This document shows, one piece after another, positions 43,623-52,845 of a stretch of 64,000 nt of DNA (position 1 is its first letter; every line of letters begins with the position of its first letter). The notes beneath the pieces were generated by a model. It was not told where the DNA came from and did no database searches. It saw only the letters and a list, made by a program, of their open reading frames with translations. The translations under genes were made by a program, and so were the position numbers. Origin of the DNA: Pseudoalteromonas luteoviolacea NCIMB 1942 (lineage in GTDB: Bacteria > Pseudomonadota > Gammaproteobacteria > Enterobacterales > Alteromonadaceae); assembly GCF_001625595.1 (NCBI RefSeq), contig NZ_AUXT01000154.1:1-64000 (forward strand). The letters are read 5' to 3'.

Positions 43623-46076
43623 ATGAAGAAACTGATACTACCACTTGCTGTTTCAGCCGCATTAGCGGGCTGTGGTGGCGGTGAAACGCTAGAAGATGTA
43701 AAACAAGATACTAAACCTGTAACGCCAGTTGCATCGGTTAAGTTTGATCCTTCCAACGGCGTTATTTCCTTACCAAATGACATCCTTTTTAGTGGCACAC
43801 AAGATGGCACATTAAATATCCCGGGAGAACTCGACTCAGAGTCGATGCCTTTGGTTTCAAAAGCCGGCTATGCGGATCCATCTCTAGCGATTGGTGGTCT
43901 TGACGGTTGGTCAACACAAATGCCATACCAGATTGCGTTAGACACACCAGCGAATGTTGCGATAGACGCGGCTTCTGTAGCGGCTCCTGGCTCTGTGCGT
44001 ATATTTGAAGTGGTCATGGGCGCAGACCCAGAAACTGAAGCGTGTGCAGGCTTCTCTGCAGCATTTGCATGTAAGGTAGTGAGCGAACTTACTTTTGGTC
44101 CTACAGGCGATTTCGTTTCTCAGTTAAGCGCAGATGGTAAAAGCATCAACGTTATTCCTGTTAAACCATTCAAAACCAATACGACATATATCACGGTTTT
44201 AACAACCGGTATTAAAGATAATGTAGATGGTGGTCGCAGCTTATCTCCTTCTTCAACGTATACTTTGTTACGTCAAGAAGCGCCGCTAGTAACGGATGCT
44301 CAAAAATCACTTCAAGCATTGATTCGCAGTTACGAACAAGCTCTGGTAGCAAGTGAGTCTATCATTGCATCAGATATCGTATATACAGCTGCAATGACGA
44401 CGCAATCTACAGGTATCGTTGTTGGTTCAATTAAAAAGATTTTAGCATCAACCATTGGTACTGAAAGACAACCTATGGTAACTGTGCCTGAGCAAGGCGT
44501 GACGTCTGTTGCTGACATTTTTACAGCGCTTCAAATTCCAGTTTCGGATCAAGTGCTCGCTTTGGCCCAAGGTGTGAGATACCTAAAAGGTAGTGTTCAG
44601 TTACCTATGTATTTGTCACCACCAAAAAGTGCAGATCCGTCTGCTTTAGCTGACACATATTGGGAAGCGCAGTGTGATAACGGTGTTGCTTTGGCCGCAG
44701 TTAAAGCTGCTGCTGGAGAGCTTCCACCGGTAACCGACCCTGAGTCAAATGACGCACTATGTAGCGTGTTATCAAACGGTCAGTTACGTGATTTGGGGCT
44801 TGATAAGCAAAAGTTCTTAACCAAGTTCAATCCAATTCCAAAGCAGTATGGCGTTGCTAATGCTCCGGTTCAGATCACTATGCCAATGATTGAGACAAAC
44901 CGTCCTGAAACAGGATGGCCGGTTGTCATCATGCAACATGGTATAACTAGTAAAAAAGAAGATATGCTTGGTCTAACGCTCGCATTGACTCAAGCTGGTT
45001 TTGCGACAGTGGCAATTGACCACCCCATGCATGGTGAACGTGGTATTGACGCAAATGGTGATGGTGAAGACGATTTCAATGCAACCACTAAGAGTGTGTT
45101 ACATTATATGAACTTGCAGTCGCTACTTGTTGCGCGAGACAACCTTCGTCAGTCTACAGCTGACTTGCTTGCACTTCGTTTAGGTTTACATGCTATTAAT
45201 GCAGCCTCGCAGGTGCCTTTACTTTTCAATACTAACGACGTTAGTTTGGTAGGCCATTCATTAGGTTCTATTGTAGCACCGAGCTTTATTGCACATGCAA
45301 ATTTACCATTTGAAGAAGATGTGTTAAAACCAGCTGAACCGCTATTTAAAGTAGGTGCTTCGGCACTATCTAGTGGTGGAGCTGGAATAGCAAACTTTTT
45401 GATAGAGTCTGCGTCTTTTGGCCCTGTTGTTAAGTCGGCAGTCCTTGTTGGTGCTTCTGATTTGGCCATTTCTAAGAAGTTTACAGCGTACCTAGGTGAA
45501 GGTGCTATCACTGATTGTGGTGCATTTGCGCAAGATCCGAGTCGTTTTACAAACTGTGCTTACAGCACATTCACCGCGACGCTGCTGGCTGAAGAAGATA
45601 CCGCTGCATTGGCAACGATTGCTGCGACAGTCGATCAATTCGCCTATGCATCTCAAACCGTGTTAGATAGTGCAGATCCGCTTAACTATGCACCTTTAGT
45701 TAGGGCGGTAAATACGCCTATGTACATGAGTGTGATTGTTGGTGGTGAAGGCGAAAACAAAGCCGACCAAGTTATTCCGCCAAATACAGCGGCGCGTAAC
45801 CCGCTGGGTGGTAGCACACCTCTGGCTGCATTTATGGGCTTAGAGACTGTAACTGAATCAAAACTGTCTACAGATGGTACGCCAGGGCGTTACGTCGTGA
45901 ACTTCTCGCAAGGCCACCATAGCTCACTTCTGACAACGTCATTTGATGAGAATACAGGTGGCACAGCTCAGGGCCACGCACAAGCAAGTCTTGAGATGCA
46001 AACTCAAGTTGCAACTTACCTAGCTTCAAAAGGTTTATCTTTACCAATTACTGATACAACGGTTATTGCAAAGTAA
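43623..46076 (+). CDS. volA: VolA/Pla-1-family surface lipase lipoprotein
   Basis: 817 residues. A lipoprotein signal ends in LAGC (lipobox, Cys16-17) and is followed by a glycine patch (GGGE), a mark of surface-exposed lipoproteins. The C-terminal half has an alpha/beta-hydrolase core: VVIMQHGITSKKEDM (oxyanion side), the nucleophile serine in LVGHSLGSIVAPSF, and a His in GHHSS near the end. VolA cleaves lysophosphatidylcholine so that the fatty acid can be imported. GGAG precedes the ATG. It stands alone and is followed by a terminator; no fadL is visible nearby. Confidence 0.85.
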   Translation: MKKLILPLAVSAALAGCGGGETLEDVKQDTKPVTPVASVKFDPSNGVISLPNDILFSGTQDGTLNIPGELDSESMPLVSKAGYADPSLAIGGLDGWSTQMPYQIALDTPANVAIDAASVAAPGSVRIFEVVMGADPETEACAGFSAAFACKVVSELTFGPTGDFVSQLSADGKSINVIPVKPFKTNTTYITVLTTGIKDNVDGGRSLSPSSTYTLLRQEAPLVTDAQKSLQALIRSYEQALVASESIIASDIVYTAAMTTQSTGIVVGSIKKILASTIGTERQPMVTVPEQGVTSVADIFTALQIPVSDQVLALAQGVRYLKGSVQLPMYLSPPKSADPSALADTYWEAQCDNGVALAAVKAAAGELPPVTDPESNDALCSVLSNGQLRDLGLDKQKFLTKFNPIPKQYGVANAPVQITMPMIETNRPETGWPVVIMQHGITSKKEDMLGLTLALTQAGFATVAIDHPMHGERGIDANGDGEDDFNATTKSVLHYMNLQSLLVARDNLRQSTADLLALRLGLHAINAASQVPLLFNTNDVSLVGHSLGSIVAPSFIAHANLPFEEDVLKPAEPLFKVGASALSSGGAGIANFLIESASFGPVVKSAVLVGASDLAISKKFTAYLGEGAITDCGAFAQDPSRFTNCAYSTFTATLLAEEDTAALATIAATVDQFAYASQTVLDSADPLNYAPLVRAVNTPMYMSVIVGGEGENKADQVIPPNTAARNPLGGSTPLAAFMGLETVTESKLSTDGTPGRYVVNFSQGHHSSLLTTSFDENTGGTAQGHAQASLEMQTQVATYLASKGLSLPITDTTVIAK

Positions 46077-46096
46077 GTATATTTAAGACAAGATTG

Positions 46097-46125
46097 AAAA
46101 GCCGCTAGTGAGCGGCTTTTTTTTT
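46097..46125 (+). terminator. Terminator of volA
   Basis: AAAAGCCGCT (46097-46106) pairs with AGCGGCTTTT (46111-46120); a long T run follows. Confidence 0.93.
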
Positions 46126-46166
46126 GTAATATAGTTTGATTTAAAGCATGACATCAGGAGATTACA

Positions 46167-47171
46167 TTGGCATTTTTGTTTGAATATGGTTTGTTCCTAG
46201 CGAAGGCTGTAACGGTTGTTGTTGCAATTGGTGCTATTGTCGTTTTAATAGTGGGGGCGAGCCAAAAGCCAAAGAGTAAATCAGGAGAGATCGAAATCAA
46301 AGATCTTTCTGAAGAATTAGCGCAAGCAAAAGAATTATTTTTACACCAAACTTTGGATAAAAAAGAATTAAAAGCGCACCTAAAAGAAAATAAGAAAGCC
46401 TCAGAGGAAAAGCCTCAAGGCCAAACGTTTGTGATTGACTTTTCTGGCAGTCTTGATGCGCATGAAGTGTCGAGTTTGCGTGAGGAAATCACTGCAATCC
46501 TGACCATTGCTAATAAAGAAAAAGATCAAGTTTTGGTAAATTTGGAAAGTGGTGGTGGGGTTGTACATGGCTATGGTTTGGCTGCGTCACAACTGATTAG
46601 AATTAAACAAGCGGGTTTGCCATTAACCGTTTCTGTAGACAAGGTTGCAGCAAGTGGCGGCTACATGATGGCGTGTGTAGCTGACAAGATAATTGCGGCA
46701 CCTTTTGCTATTGTCGGCTCTATAGGCGTTCTTGCACAGATACCAAACTTTAATAAAATTCTGAAAAAAAATGATGTAGATTTCGAACAAATTACAGCGG
46801 GTGAATACAAACGTACTCTGACTATGTTTGGTGAAAACACAGAACAAGGTAGACATAAATTCAAAAGTGAAGTTGAACATACACATACGTTATTCAAACA
46901 GTTTGTCTCACAACATAGGCCAAGCTTGGATATAGATAAAGTTGCGACTGGCGAACATTGGTTTGCAACGCATGCTAAGGAGTTTGATCTTGTTGACGAG
47001 ATTAAAACCAGTGATGACATGCTACTGGAGTTAAATAGCACTCAGCAGCTTTACAAGGTGAAATATAAAGCGAAGAAAGCTTTAGCAGAGCGCTTGGGCG
47101 TTGGGTTAAGTGTAGTTGTCGAAAAGCTTGGTATAAAAGTTCTGTCGCGTATGCAAAACAGTAAATTTTAA
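46167..47171 (+). CDS. sohB: Inner-membrane serine protease SohB (S49 family)
   Basis: 334 residues. One N-terminal membrane helix (about 8-30) is followed by a helical linker and the peptidase S49 domain. Catalytic Ser is in VAASGGYMMACVADKI and Lys in TAGEYKRTLTMFGENT. SohB acts in periplasmic or membrane protein quality control. It begins with a TTG, with CAGGAG before it. The terminator behind it closes the conserved block. Confidence 0.94.
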   Translation: MAFLFEYGLFLAKAVTVVVAIGAIVVLIVGASQKPKSKSGEIEIKDLSEELAQAKELFLHQTLDKKELKAHLKENKKASEEKPQGQTFVIDFSGSLDAHEVSSLREEITAILTIANKEKDQVLVNLESGGGVVHGYGLAASQLIRIKQAGLPLTVSVDKVAASGGYMMACVADKIIAAPFAIVGSIGVLAQIPNFNKILKKNDVDFEQITAGEYKRTLTMFGENTEQGRHKFKSEVEHTHTLFKQFVSQHRPSLDIDKVATGEHWFATHAKEFDLVDEIKTSDDMLLELNSTQQLYKVKYKAKKALAERLGVGLSVVVEKLGIKVLSRMQNSKF

Positions 47172-47205
47172 CTCCTTAGTTTAAGCTCACAATGAGACTA
47201 GATTT

Positions 47206-47238
47206 AAAACCCAGTAGTCGTCGCTACTGGGTTTTTTT
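47206..47238 (+). terminator. Terminator of sohB
   Basis: AAAACCCAGTAG (47206-47217) pairs with CTACTGGG (47224-47231), followed by seven T's. Confidence 0.92.
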
Positions 47239-47763
47239 ATGGCATTTTCGCTACATTTAGTCACCTACAAATAGTCATAAGTCTATCTTTTTCATATCTA
47301 TAAACCCGACCTTTTCCTCAACTGTCATTTGTGTCAGTTGTTGGTACCTGCCGAGATTGGTTTAATGACGGCCATTGCACATTAGTCAATACCAAAAATT
47401 TTAATTGACGAGTATAAAGTGTTGAGCTGACGGTCATTATCCAAGTTGTGGGTGAGCTTTGTTTCGAAAACATACAACCACCAGATTTAAGTTGTATGAT
47501 GTATGCATCGATGCCTAGTTTGCGAACTGGATGTACAGTATTTAAATACTTGCCATACCTAACTTGGATATTTAAAGCTGACTTGAATAATGACTGAAGC
47601 AAAAATAAATACCATTGACAGCTTTCTCAGGAGAAACAATGAACAAGCCAAAAGTAATCAACTCAGTCGCCAGCAGAAACATGGAGCGTAAAAAGAGCAC
47701 GATATTTTGTGGATGTATATTTTGTCTTGTAGATAAGAAAGCGCACGTAGGTCCTCGCAATCG
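47239..47763. other. Gene-poor stretch with one possible small ORF
   Basis: No clear gene. An ATG at 47639, with CAGGAG ahead of it, opens a 40-codon frame to 47761 with CGCIFC and a basic end; an overlapping frame from 47589 reads MTEAKINTIDSFLRRN and stops at about 47690. Neither is recognised. A minus-strand frame at 47318-47602 has a TTG start without a ribosome site and is not believed. Confidence 0.35.
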
Positions 47764-48474
47764 ATGAACGATATCAATAGCAAGCGTGCGTTGAGCGCTG
47801 GATATCCGTTTTATGAGGAGCTATAAGGTTTGCTCGGTTCTCATTTAGAGTTTGGGTATGGCGTTAACCCATTAATTTCGGGTCATTTAGTCAGTGCATC
47901 TTTCGAGTTGATGTTAAGCCAACAACAGGCAAAGCAAACTCAAGCTTTTTTAACTTTAGAAAGCGGGATGGAGGTCCTTAATCTCCAATATGAGTCAGGC
48001 ATTCATTTTCAGTTATCGTCAAGACAATACTATGAAGCTGTCGGGCCTTCGTATTTTGAACATGCAAAACAGATGGCAGAGGAAGCCGATCTTGATGTTA
48101 AATTTATCCAAGGTGACAGGCGTTATTTAAGATGTAGGGATAAATATGACAGAGTCTTCCTTACTCTTAGCTGTTTTGAAATGCACAACAACGCGGTAAA
48201 TCTTATGATAATTAAAGAGATCGCAACTTCGATTAAGGTAGGAGGGCGTTTATTACTTGTGGTATCTGACCACAGTTCAGCTAATATCCAGTGTACTTGC
48301 ACTGCGCAAGTGCTCGAACTTAAAGAAGTTTGGCACAGTAATAAAGAGCTAAGTAAACTGTTTGAAGCGTGTGGATTAGTGCCAAAAAAATGGTACATAG
48401 GTATAGAGCACCCAACGCTGGTGGCTGGTTTTGAGCAAGTTTTTGCTATTGCAGAAAAAGCCAATGTTTTTTAA
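47764..48474 (+). pseudogene. Class I SAM-methyltransferase-like gene with an in-frame stop and degraded motif I
   Basis: An ATG at 47764 starts MNDINSKRALSAGYPFYEEL, then TAA at 47824-47826 interrupts; the same frame continues with LLGSHLEFGYGVNPLISGH to 48474. The middle shows the Rossmann-type features of a methyltransferase: YFEHAKQMAEEADL, VKFIQGDRRYLRCRDKYDRVFLTLSCF and IKVGGRLLLVV. The glycine loop expected near VLDLGCGxG is replaced by VLNLQYESG. Either the gene is decaying, or a shorter, altered protein starts at the TTG at 47830. I favour decay. Confidence 0.6.
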
Positions 48475-48483
48475 CCATTGGCT
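48455..48483 (-). terminator. Terminator of phoX
   Basis: On the minus strand AGCCAATG (48476-48483) pairs with CATTGGCT (48459-48466) and is followed by TTTT. The stem overlaps the end of the methyltransferase relic. Confidence 0.7.
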
Positions 48484-48498
48484 AATTTGAGTATAAAA

Positions 48499-49872
48499 CT
48501 AATCCCAATAGCTATCCCAGTTTCCGCGAATAGCGAGCGTTTTGGTTGGTGAATATATATTTACAAATAAAGTTGAGCCATCAGGTGAGAAGCATGCGCC
48601 TGCAAGCTCTGTTTGAGCGTTGAGTTTAGCAAATGGGTAAACAGCCCCTTCTGGTGATACACCGCGTAAATGGTTTTTTGTGATAGCAGTATATTGATCT
48701 TCACACACTAGCAAATGTCCCTGAGGCGTGACAGTTAAATTATCACCAAAATTGTAAAGTGACTTATCGCTGCTTTCTAAAAATAGTTGCAGTTGACCTG
48801 GATGTTGAATCTCGTCTGTTGTTCCCTCGTAAGCCGATGGTTGATATCGCATAATTTGGCCAAGCTCTTTTCCCCCACCGTTAGTACAGCAGAAATAAAA
48901 CTCATTATTACCAAAGTGAATACCTTCGCCTCTGGCAAATAATGCTGCACCTTTTTCATGGCCCTTGATACGAAGATCATCGTTTGGACTTTGTGGGTCG
49001 TCTAAAGTAGTCCAGCTTGCTTCGTACCATTGAGATACAGGCATTGTCTGGTTATGCCAATTTCGGGTATCAAATTTATTCGCATGCTTTAACAAAAGGG
49101 CTTGCAGGGTACCACCCGCTGCTAAATTGCCCTTATGCTTTGGTATAAAGCGATAAAACAGACTGTCATTTCTGTCTTCAGTCAGGTAAACAATGCCTGT
49201 TCTCGGGTCTACCGCAGCTGCTTCGTGGTTAAATCGACCCATATCTACTAGAGGCACAGGGTCGCATAAACCCGTTTTATCTGTTGGGACTTCAAAAATG
49301 TAACCATGACTTTTTGATATTTCTTCATCAGGAGTACGTACCGTTTCCTCGCAGGTTAGCCATGTGCCCCAAGGGGTTGTACCACCAGCGCAATTTCTTA
49401 TTGTACCGATAAGACTGTAATATTGCTGTTCTATTTTTTGTTTTTTCAGGTCATAAATAATGGTGGTTGTACCCCCAGGTAATGCAACCCCTTGCTTATT
49501 CGTATCAAACGCTTTTTCGCTCTGATGTTGTGCGATAACTGGTGCGGCTGACTTAAGGTGCTTGGGACTTAACTCATGGTTTCTAACTAACGCAACACGA
49601 TGTTTATCTAGCCTGATACAACCCATACCATCAGCATTGTCTGGAACAACGAGCCCGTCGTCCATTGGGTCGTTTAAAGAAGAAATCACCTCATAACTAA
49701 AGCCGGCAGGTAAATTTAATAAACCTTTTGGATCCGAGGTAAGCGGTCCGTAGCCGGCGCTTGTTGGTGTTTGAATTGACTGCCTTTTTTGAGAGCAGCC
49801 AAGTAGGCTGCTATTTAACCCTAAAAATGCGAGTACCACCGAGCCCTTTGTGAATTGTCTTCTTGAGACCAT
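48499..49872 (-). CDS. phoX: PhoX-family alkaline phosphatase (DUF839)
   Basis: About 457 residues from the ATG at 49872, with AGGGG before it. The N-terminus is a Tat signal (SRRQFTKGSVVLAFLGLNSS) that also ends in a possible lipobox (LLGC). The mature part has the PhoX pattern: VRNHELSPKHLK, GTIRNCAGGTTPWGTWLTCEE and RFNHEAAAVDPRTGIVYLTEDR. PhoX enzymes free phosphate from organic esters with an Fe-Ca cofactor and are exported folded. Members of the family vary in activity. No Pho box was identified. It is divergent from zur and shares the intergenic with a Zur box. Confidence 0.85.
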   Translation of the reverse strand: MVSRRQFTKGSVVLAFLGLNSSLLGCSQKRQSIQTPTSAGYGPLTSDPKGLLNLPAGFSYEVISSLNDPMDDGLVVPDNADGMGCIRLDKHRVALVRNHELSPKHLKSAAPVIAQHQSEKAFDTNKQGVALPGGTTTIIYDLKKQKIEQQYYSLIGTIRNCAGGTTPWGTWLTCEETVRTPDEEISKSHGYIFEVPTDKTGLCDPVPLVDMGRFNHEAAAVDPRTGIVYLTEDRNDSLFYRFIPKHKGNLAAGGTLQALLLKHANKFDTRNWHNQTMPVSQWYEASWTTLDDPQSPNDDLRIKGHEKGAALFARGEGIHFGNNEFYFCCTNGGGKELGQIMRYQPSAYEGTTDEIQHPGQLQLFLESSDKSLYNFGDNLTVTPQGHLLVCEDQYTAITKNHLRGVSPEGAVYPFAKLNAQTELAGACFSPDGSTLFVNIYSPTKTLAIRGNWDSYWD

Positions 49873-49996
49873 ATGAGATACCCCTAAAATTGCTGGTGTA
49901 GATGTGCGACGAATTGTTTGCTCACCAGTTATTGATTTAATCATCCGCGCTAAATTTGACGGGAAAGTTATTGCGATAGATAGGTAATGTATGAGA

Positions 49997-50011
49997 TGTT
50001 ATAATGTAACA
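49997..50011. promoter_or_regulatory. Zur box between phoX and zur
   Basis: TGTTATAATGTAACA is a near-perfect palindrome (TGTTAnATTnTAACA) and matches the core of the E. coli Zur box (TGTTATAWTATAACA) at all but one or two positions. It lies 28 bases before the zur start. It suggests autoregulation of zur and zinc control of the downstream dihydroorotase gene. Confidence 0.7.
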
Positions 50012-50039
50012 AAGTTAATTGCGACATCATCGGGGCAAT

Positions 50040-50525
50040 ATGTGTCAAAAAAGTATTAGCACGGATTATTTAATCACGGTTTTTAATCATGCGGGGATTA
50101 AAGCCACAGATAAAAGAGTGGCGATCTTCAAAGGACTCATGATGGCGGAGCAAGCTTTATCACCTTATGAATTGGCACAATATTGTAAAGAACATTTAGA
50201 GCTGACGTTACCGGCGGTGTCCATTTACCGAGTGTTAGATTTATTAGTTGCAGCAGACTTAGTCCATAAATTAAATACAGTCAACAAGTATATCTGTTGT
50301 TCTCATATTGATTGTCATAAACCGCATCCACACAACCAGTTTTTGATTTGTTCTGTGTGTCAAAGAGTCGATGAGGTGCACATGTCTAGCCAGCTGATGA
50401 CGCAATTATCTCAGCAGATCCAAGAGTGTGGCTATCAGCTCAATTCACCACAATTTGAGTTCCAGGGGATCTGTAACAATTGCCAAACGCAAGCAGGCGA
50501 ATCTTTTAATGGGTTAAGTGCGTAG
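50040..50525 (+). CDS. zur: Zur-type zinc uptake regulator (Fur family)
   Basis: About 161 residues. A Fur-like winged helix (DKRVAIFKGLMMAEQALSPYELAQYCKEH, PAVSIYRVLDLLVAADLVHKL) is followed by the metal-binding domain. Two Cys pairs, CSVC and CNNC, form the structural zinc site and HIDCHKPHPHNQ provides the regulatory His and Cys. The Cys and His pattern fits Zur more than Fur. The ATG at 50040 follows GGGG. A Zur box sits immediately upstream. The dihydroorotase gene begins 68 bases later on the same strand. Confidence 0.85.
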   Translation: MCQKSISTDYLITVFNHAGIKATDKRVAIFKGLMMAEQALSPYELAQYCKEHLELTLPAVSIYRVLDLLVAADLVHKLNTVNKYICCSHIDCHKPHPHNQFLICSVCQRVDEVHMSSQLMTQLSQQIQECGYQLNSPQFEFQGICNNCQTQAGESFNGLSA

Positions 50526-50593
50526 CTCTAAAAGCCAAGCATATACCCGTTCACAAATTTGTTTTATTAACACTTTCTAAAGGTGAAGTATCT

Positions 50594-51925
50594 ATGGCGA
50601 ATATTCTTTTAAAAAATACCCAACTGATTAATGAAGGTAAAGTTGAGCAGTGCGATGTGCGTATTGTTGGGAAAAGGATTGACAAAATAGCGCCAGAAAT
50701 TATGGCCACTGGTATCGATCAGGTAATTGATTTGGAGGGTGACTTTTTATTGCCAGGCATGATCGATGATCAAGTGCATTTCAGAGAGCCTGGCCTTGAT
50801 TGGAAAGGCACAATTGGTAGTGAGTCTCGCGCAGCTATCGCAGGCGGTATTACAAGTTACATGGAAATGCCAAACGTCAGTCCTGCAACGACTGACCAAG
50901 TAGCTGTAATGCATAAACATCAAATCGCGGCATGTAATTCCGCGGCAAACTATTCGTTCTACTTGGGTGCGACACCGGACAACTTAGATGAAATCAAAGC
51001 TTGTGATCCGAGCTTAGTTTGTGGCGTTAAAGTGTTTATGGGCGCATCTACAGGAGATTTACTGGTAGAACACCCGAGTGCGTTGGAAGCTATTTTCAGG
51101 GAATGTCCGGTATTGATCGCGACGCATTGTGAAAACGGAGATGTGATCGCCGGTAATTTAGCAGAGCTGGGCAACAGGGAGCTAGCGATACAAGATCATC
51201 CAGTGATCAGAGATGCCAATGCATGTTACCAATCATCTTCATATGCGGTAGATCTTGCTAAGAAGTATGGTACACAGCTACATGTCTTACACATAACGAC
51301 TGCTAAAGAAATGGATCTTTTTGAGCCGGGTCCAATTGATGGTAAGCAAATCACCGCCGAAGCGTGCGTACACCATTTGTGGTTTAACCAAATGGATTAC
51401 GAACGTTTAGGCAATTTAATCAAGTGTAACCCTGCGATTAAAGCAGAATCAGATAGACTTGCATTAATTGAAGCATTGACTAGCGGTAGACTAGATATTA
51501 TTGCCACTGATCATGCGCCACACACTTGGGAAGAGAAGCAGCAGACATTTGCCAAAGCACCAGCCGGTTTGCCTTTGGTACAGCATGCTCTGCTTACTTT
51601 GTTTGACCAAGTTCAGCAAGGTAATATGACTTTGCCTCAAGTGGTAGAGAAGACAGCTCATAATCCAGCAAAGCGTTACAAAGTCAAAGAACGTGGATTT
51701 GTAAGAGAAGGGTATTTTGCTGATTTGGCTGTGGTTAGTGCTAAAGCTGGTGAGCTCGTGAGGCATGACAATACGCTTTACCATTGTCAGTGGTCTCCAT
51801 TCGTTGGTCACCAATTCTCACATCAAATACGCTATACGTTTGTAAATGGTGAGTGTGTTTACCGCGATGGAAAAGTGATGGACGTGGCAGATAATGCAAT
51901 GCCACTGGTATTTGACAGATCTTAA
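50594..51925 (+). CDS. Dihydroorotase-family enzyme with the first metal His replaced by Gln
   Basis: 443 residues of the amidohydrolase fold. Dihydroorotases close carbamoyl-aspartate to dihydroorotate in pyrimidine synthesis. Here the HxH motif reads DDQVHFREPG, with Gln60 in place of the first histidine and His62 kept. The other ligands are present: carboxylysine K146 (CGVKVFMG), H178 (ATHCEN), H233 (VLHITTAKE) and D306 (ATDHAPH). The same DDQVH form occurs in a known dihydroorotase subgroup. Such paralogues next to zur are known in other proteobacteria as enzymes for low zinc. The binuclear zinc centre may therefore be reduced. AAGGTGAAG precedes the ATG. Confidence 0.82.
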   Translation: MANILLKNTQLINEGKVEQCDVRIVGKRIDKIAPEIMATGIDQVIDLEGDFLLPGMIDDQVHFREPGLDWKGTIGSESRAAIAGGITSYMEMPNVSPATTDQVAVMHKHQIAACNSAANYSFYLGATPDNLDEIKACDPSLVCGVKVFMGASTGDLLVEHPSALEAIFRECPVLIATHCENGDVIAGNLAELGNRELAIQDHPVIRDANACYQSSSYAVDLAKKYGTQLHVLHITTAKEMDLFEPGPIDGKQITAEACVHHLWFNQMDYERLGNLIKCNPAIKAESDRLALIEALTSGRLDIIATDHAPHTWEEKQQTFAKAPAGLPLVQHALLTLFDQVQQGNMTLPQVVEKTAHNPAKRYKVKERGFVREGYFADLAVVSAKAGELVRHDNTLYHCQWSPFVGHQFSHQIRYTFVNGECVYRDGKVMDVADNAMPLVFDRS

Positions 51926-52226
51926 CTGGTTGTATGGTGGTATTATCAGCGCTGCTACCCACTGAGAACTTTACTAGTCAATTTCTTATAGCATTTTATA
52001 TTACCTTTATTTTAAAACTCAAAGGAATCAGATGCTGACTCTATTCTCTTTATTCGAATTATAGGTGCGCTTTTTTTGCGAAGCAGCAGACGATTGTCAT
52101 TAATCTTGTATTACCAACATCAAGTATGTGGAAGCGTTCATTTATCAAACGGTAATTCAACATATGGTTAAGTGGTTTAAAAATATGTTTGCTAGTCGGG
52201 AAACGGGCCCAGCTAGAGAAAGAAAA

Positions 52227-52824
52227 ATGACGAATACACTAGTACTTTACTATTCAAGTTATGGCCATGTCGAAGCAATGGCGAGTGAGGTTGCTGAAGG
52301 TGCAAAGTTTGTAAATGGTGTTGAGGTGACGGTAAAACGTATTGTGGAGCTGATGCCTGAAAACGTTGCTAAAAATGCAGGTTTGAAACTCGACCAAAGA
52401 GCCCCAATAGCGACTCCTCATGAACTGGAAGATTATGATGCCATCATATTCGGGACGCCAACTAGGTTTGGCAATATGGCTGCGCAAATGCGTAACTTTT
52501 TGGATCAAACTGGTGGGTTATGGGCTGGAGGTAAGCTCATTGGTAAAGTCGGTAGTGTATTACTTCAACATGTACCGTGGGCAACGAAACAACCATTCAG
52601 TCCTTTCATACGACATTGTTTCATCATGGTATGGTTGTGGTTGGGCTGCCATATGCGGCACCTGAAGTAACTGATATATCTGAGGTGAAAGGTGACTCTC
52701 CCCTCGCGCTGTATGTATTGCAGGTTCAGATGGAATTTGTGAGCCATCAGAAAAAGAAATCGCATTTTAAGGCAAGCATGTAGCGACAACTGCATCACAG
52801 TTAGCGTTAATATTAGTCAAATAA
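52227..52824 (+). pseudogene. wrbA: wrbA, NAD(P)H:quinone oxidoreductase, broken in three places
   Basis: The N-terminal flavodoxin-like part is clear ([46 protein letters not shown]). After GKVGSV a missing base shifts the frame; the next piece ([21 protein letters not shown]) is in the second frame. A further shift near 52705 leads to CIAGSDG in the third frame, and there a TAA replaces the Gln of the FQGKHVA motif (IAF, stop, [14 protein letters not shown]). All of WrbA can be read across the three frames, so this is a young pseudogene. WrbA reduces quinones with FMN. Confidence 0.9.
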
Positions 52825-52845
52825 AGGCGTGCTATGCATGCCTTT
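52823..52845 (+). terminator. Hairpin after the wrbA remnant
   Basis: AAAGGCGTGC (52823-52832) pairs with GCATGCCTTT (52836-52845) with one G-T pair. The T tail is short. Confidence 0.5.

Noticed and set aside
47318..47602. 94-codon minus-strand frame in the gene-poor stretch
   Set aside because: TTG start, no ribosome site and no recognisable pattern.
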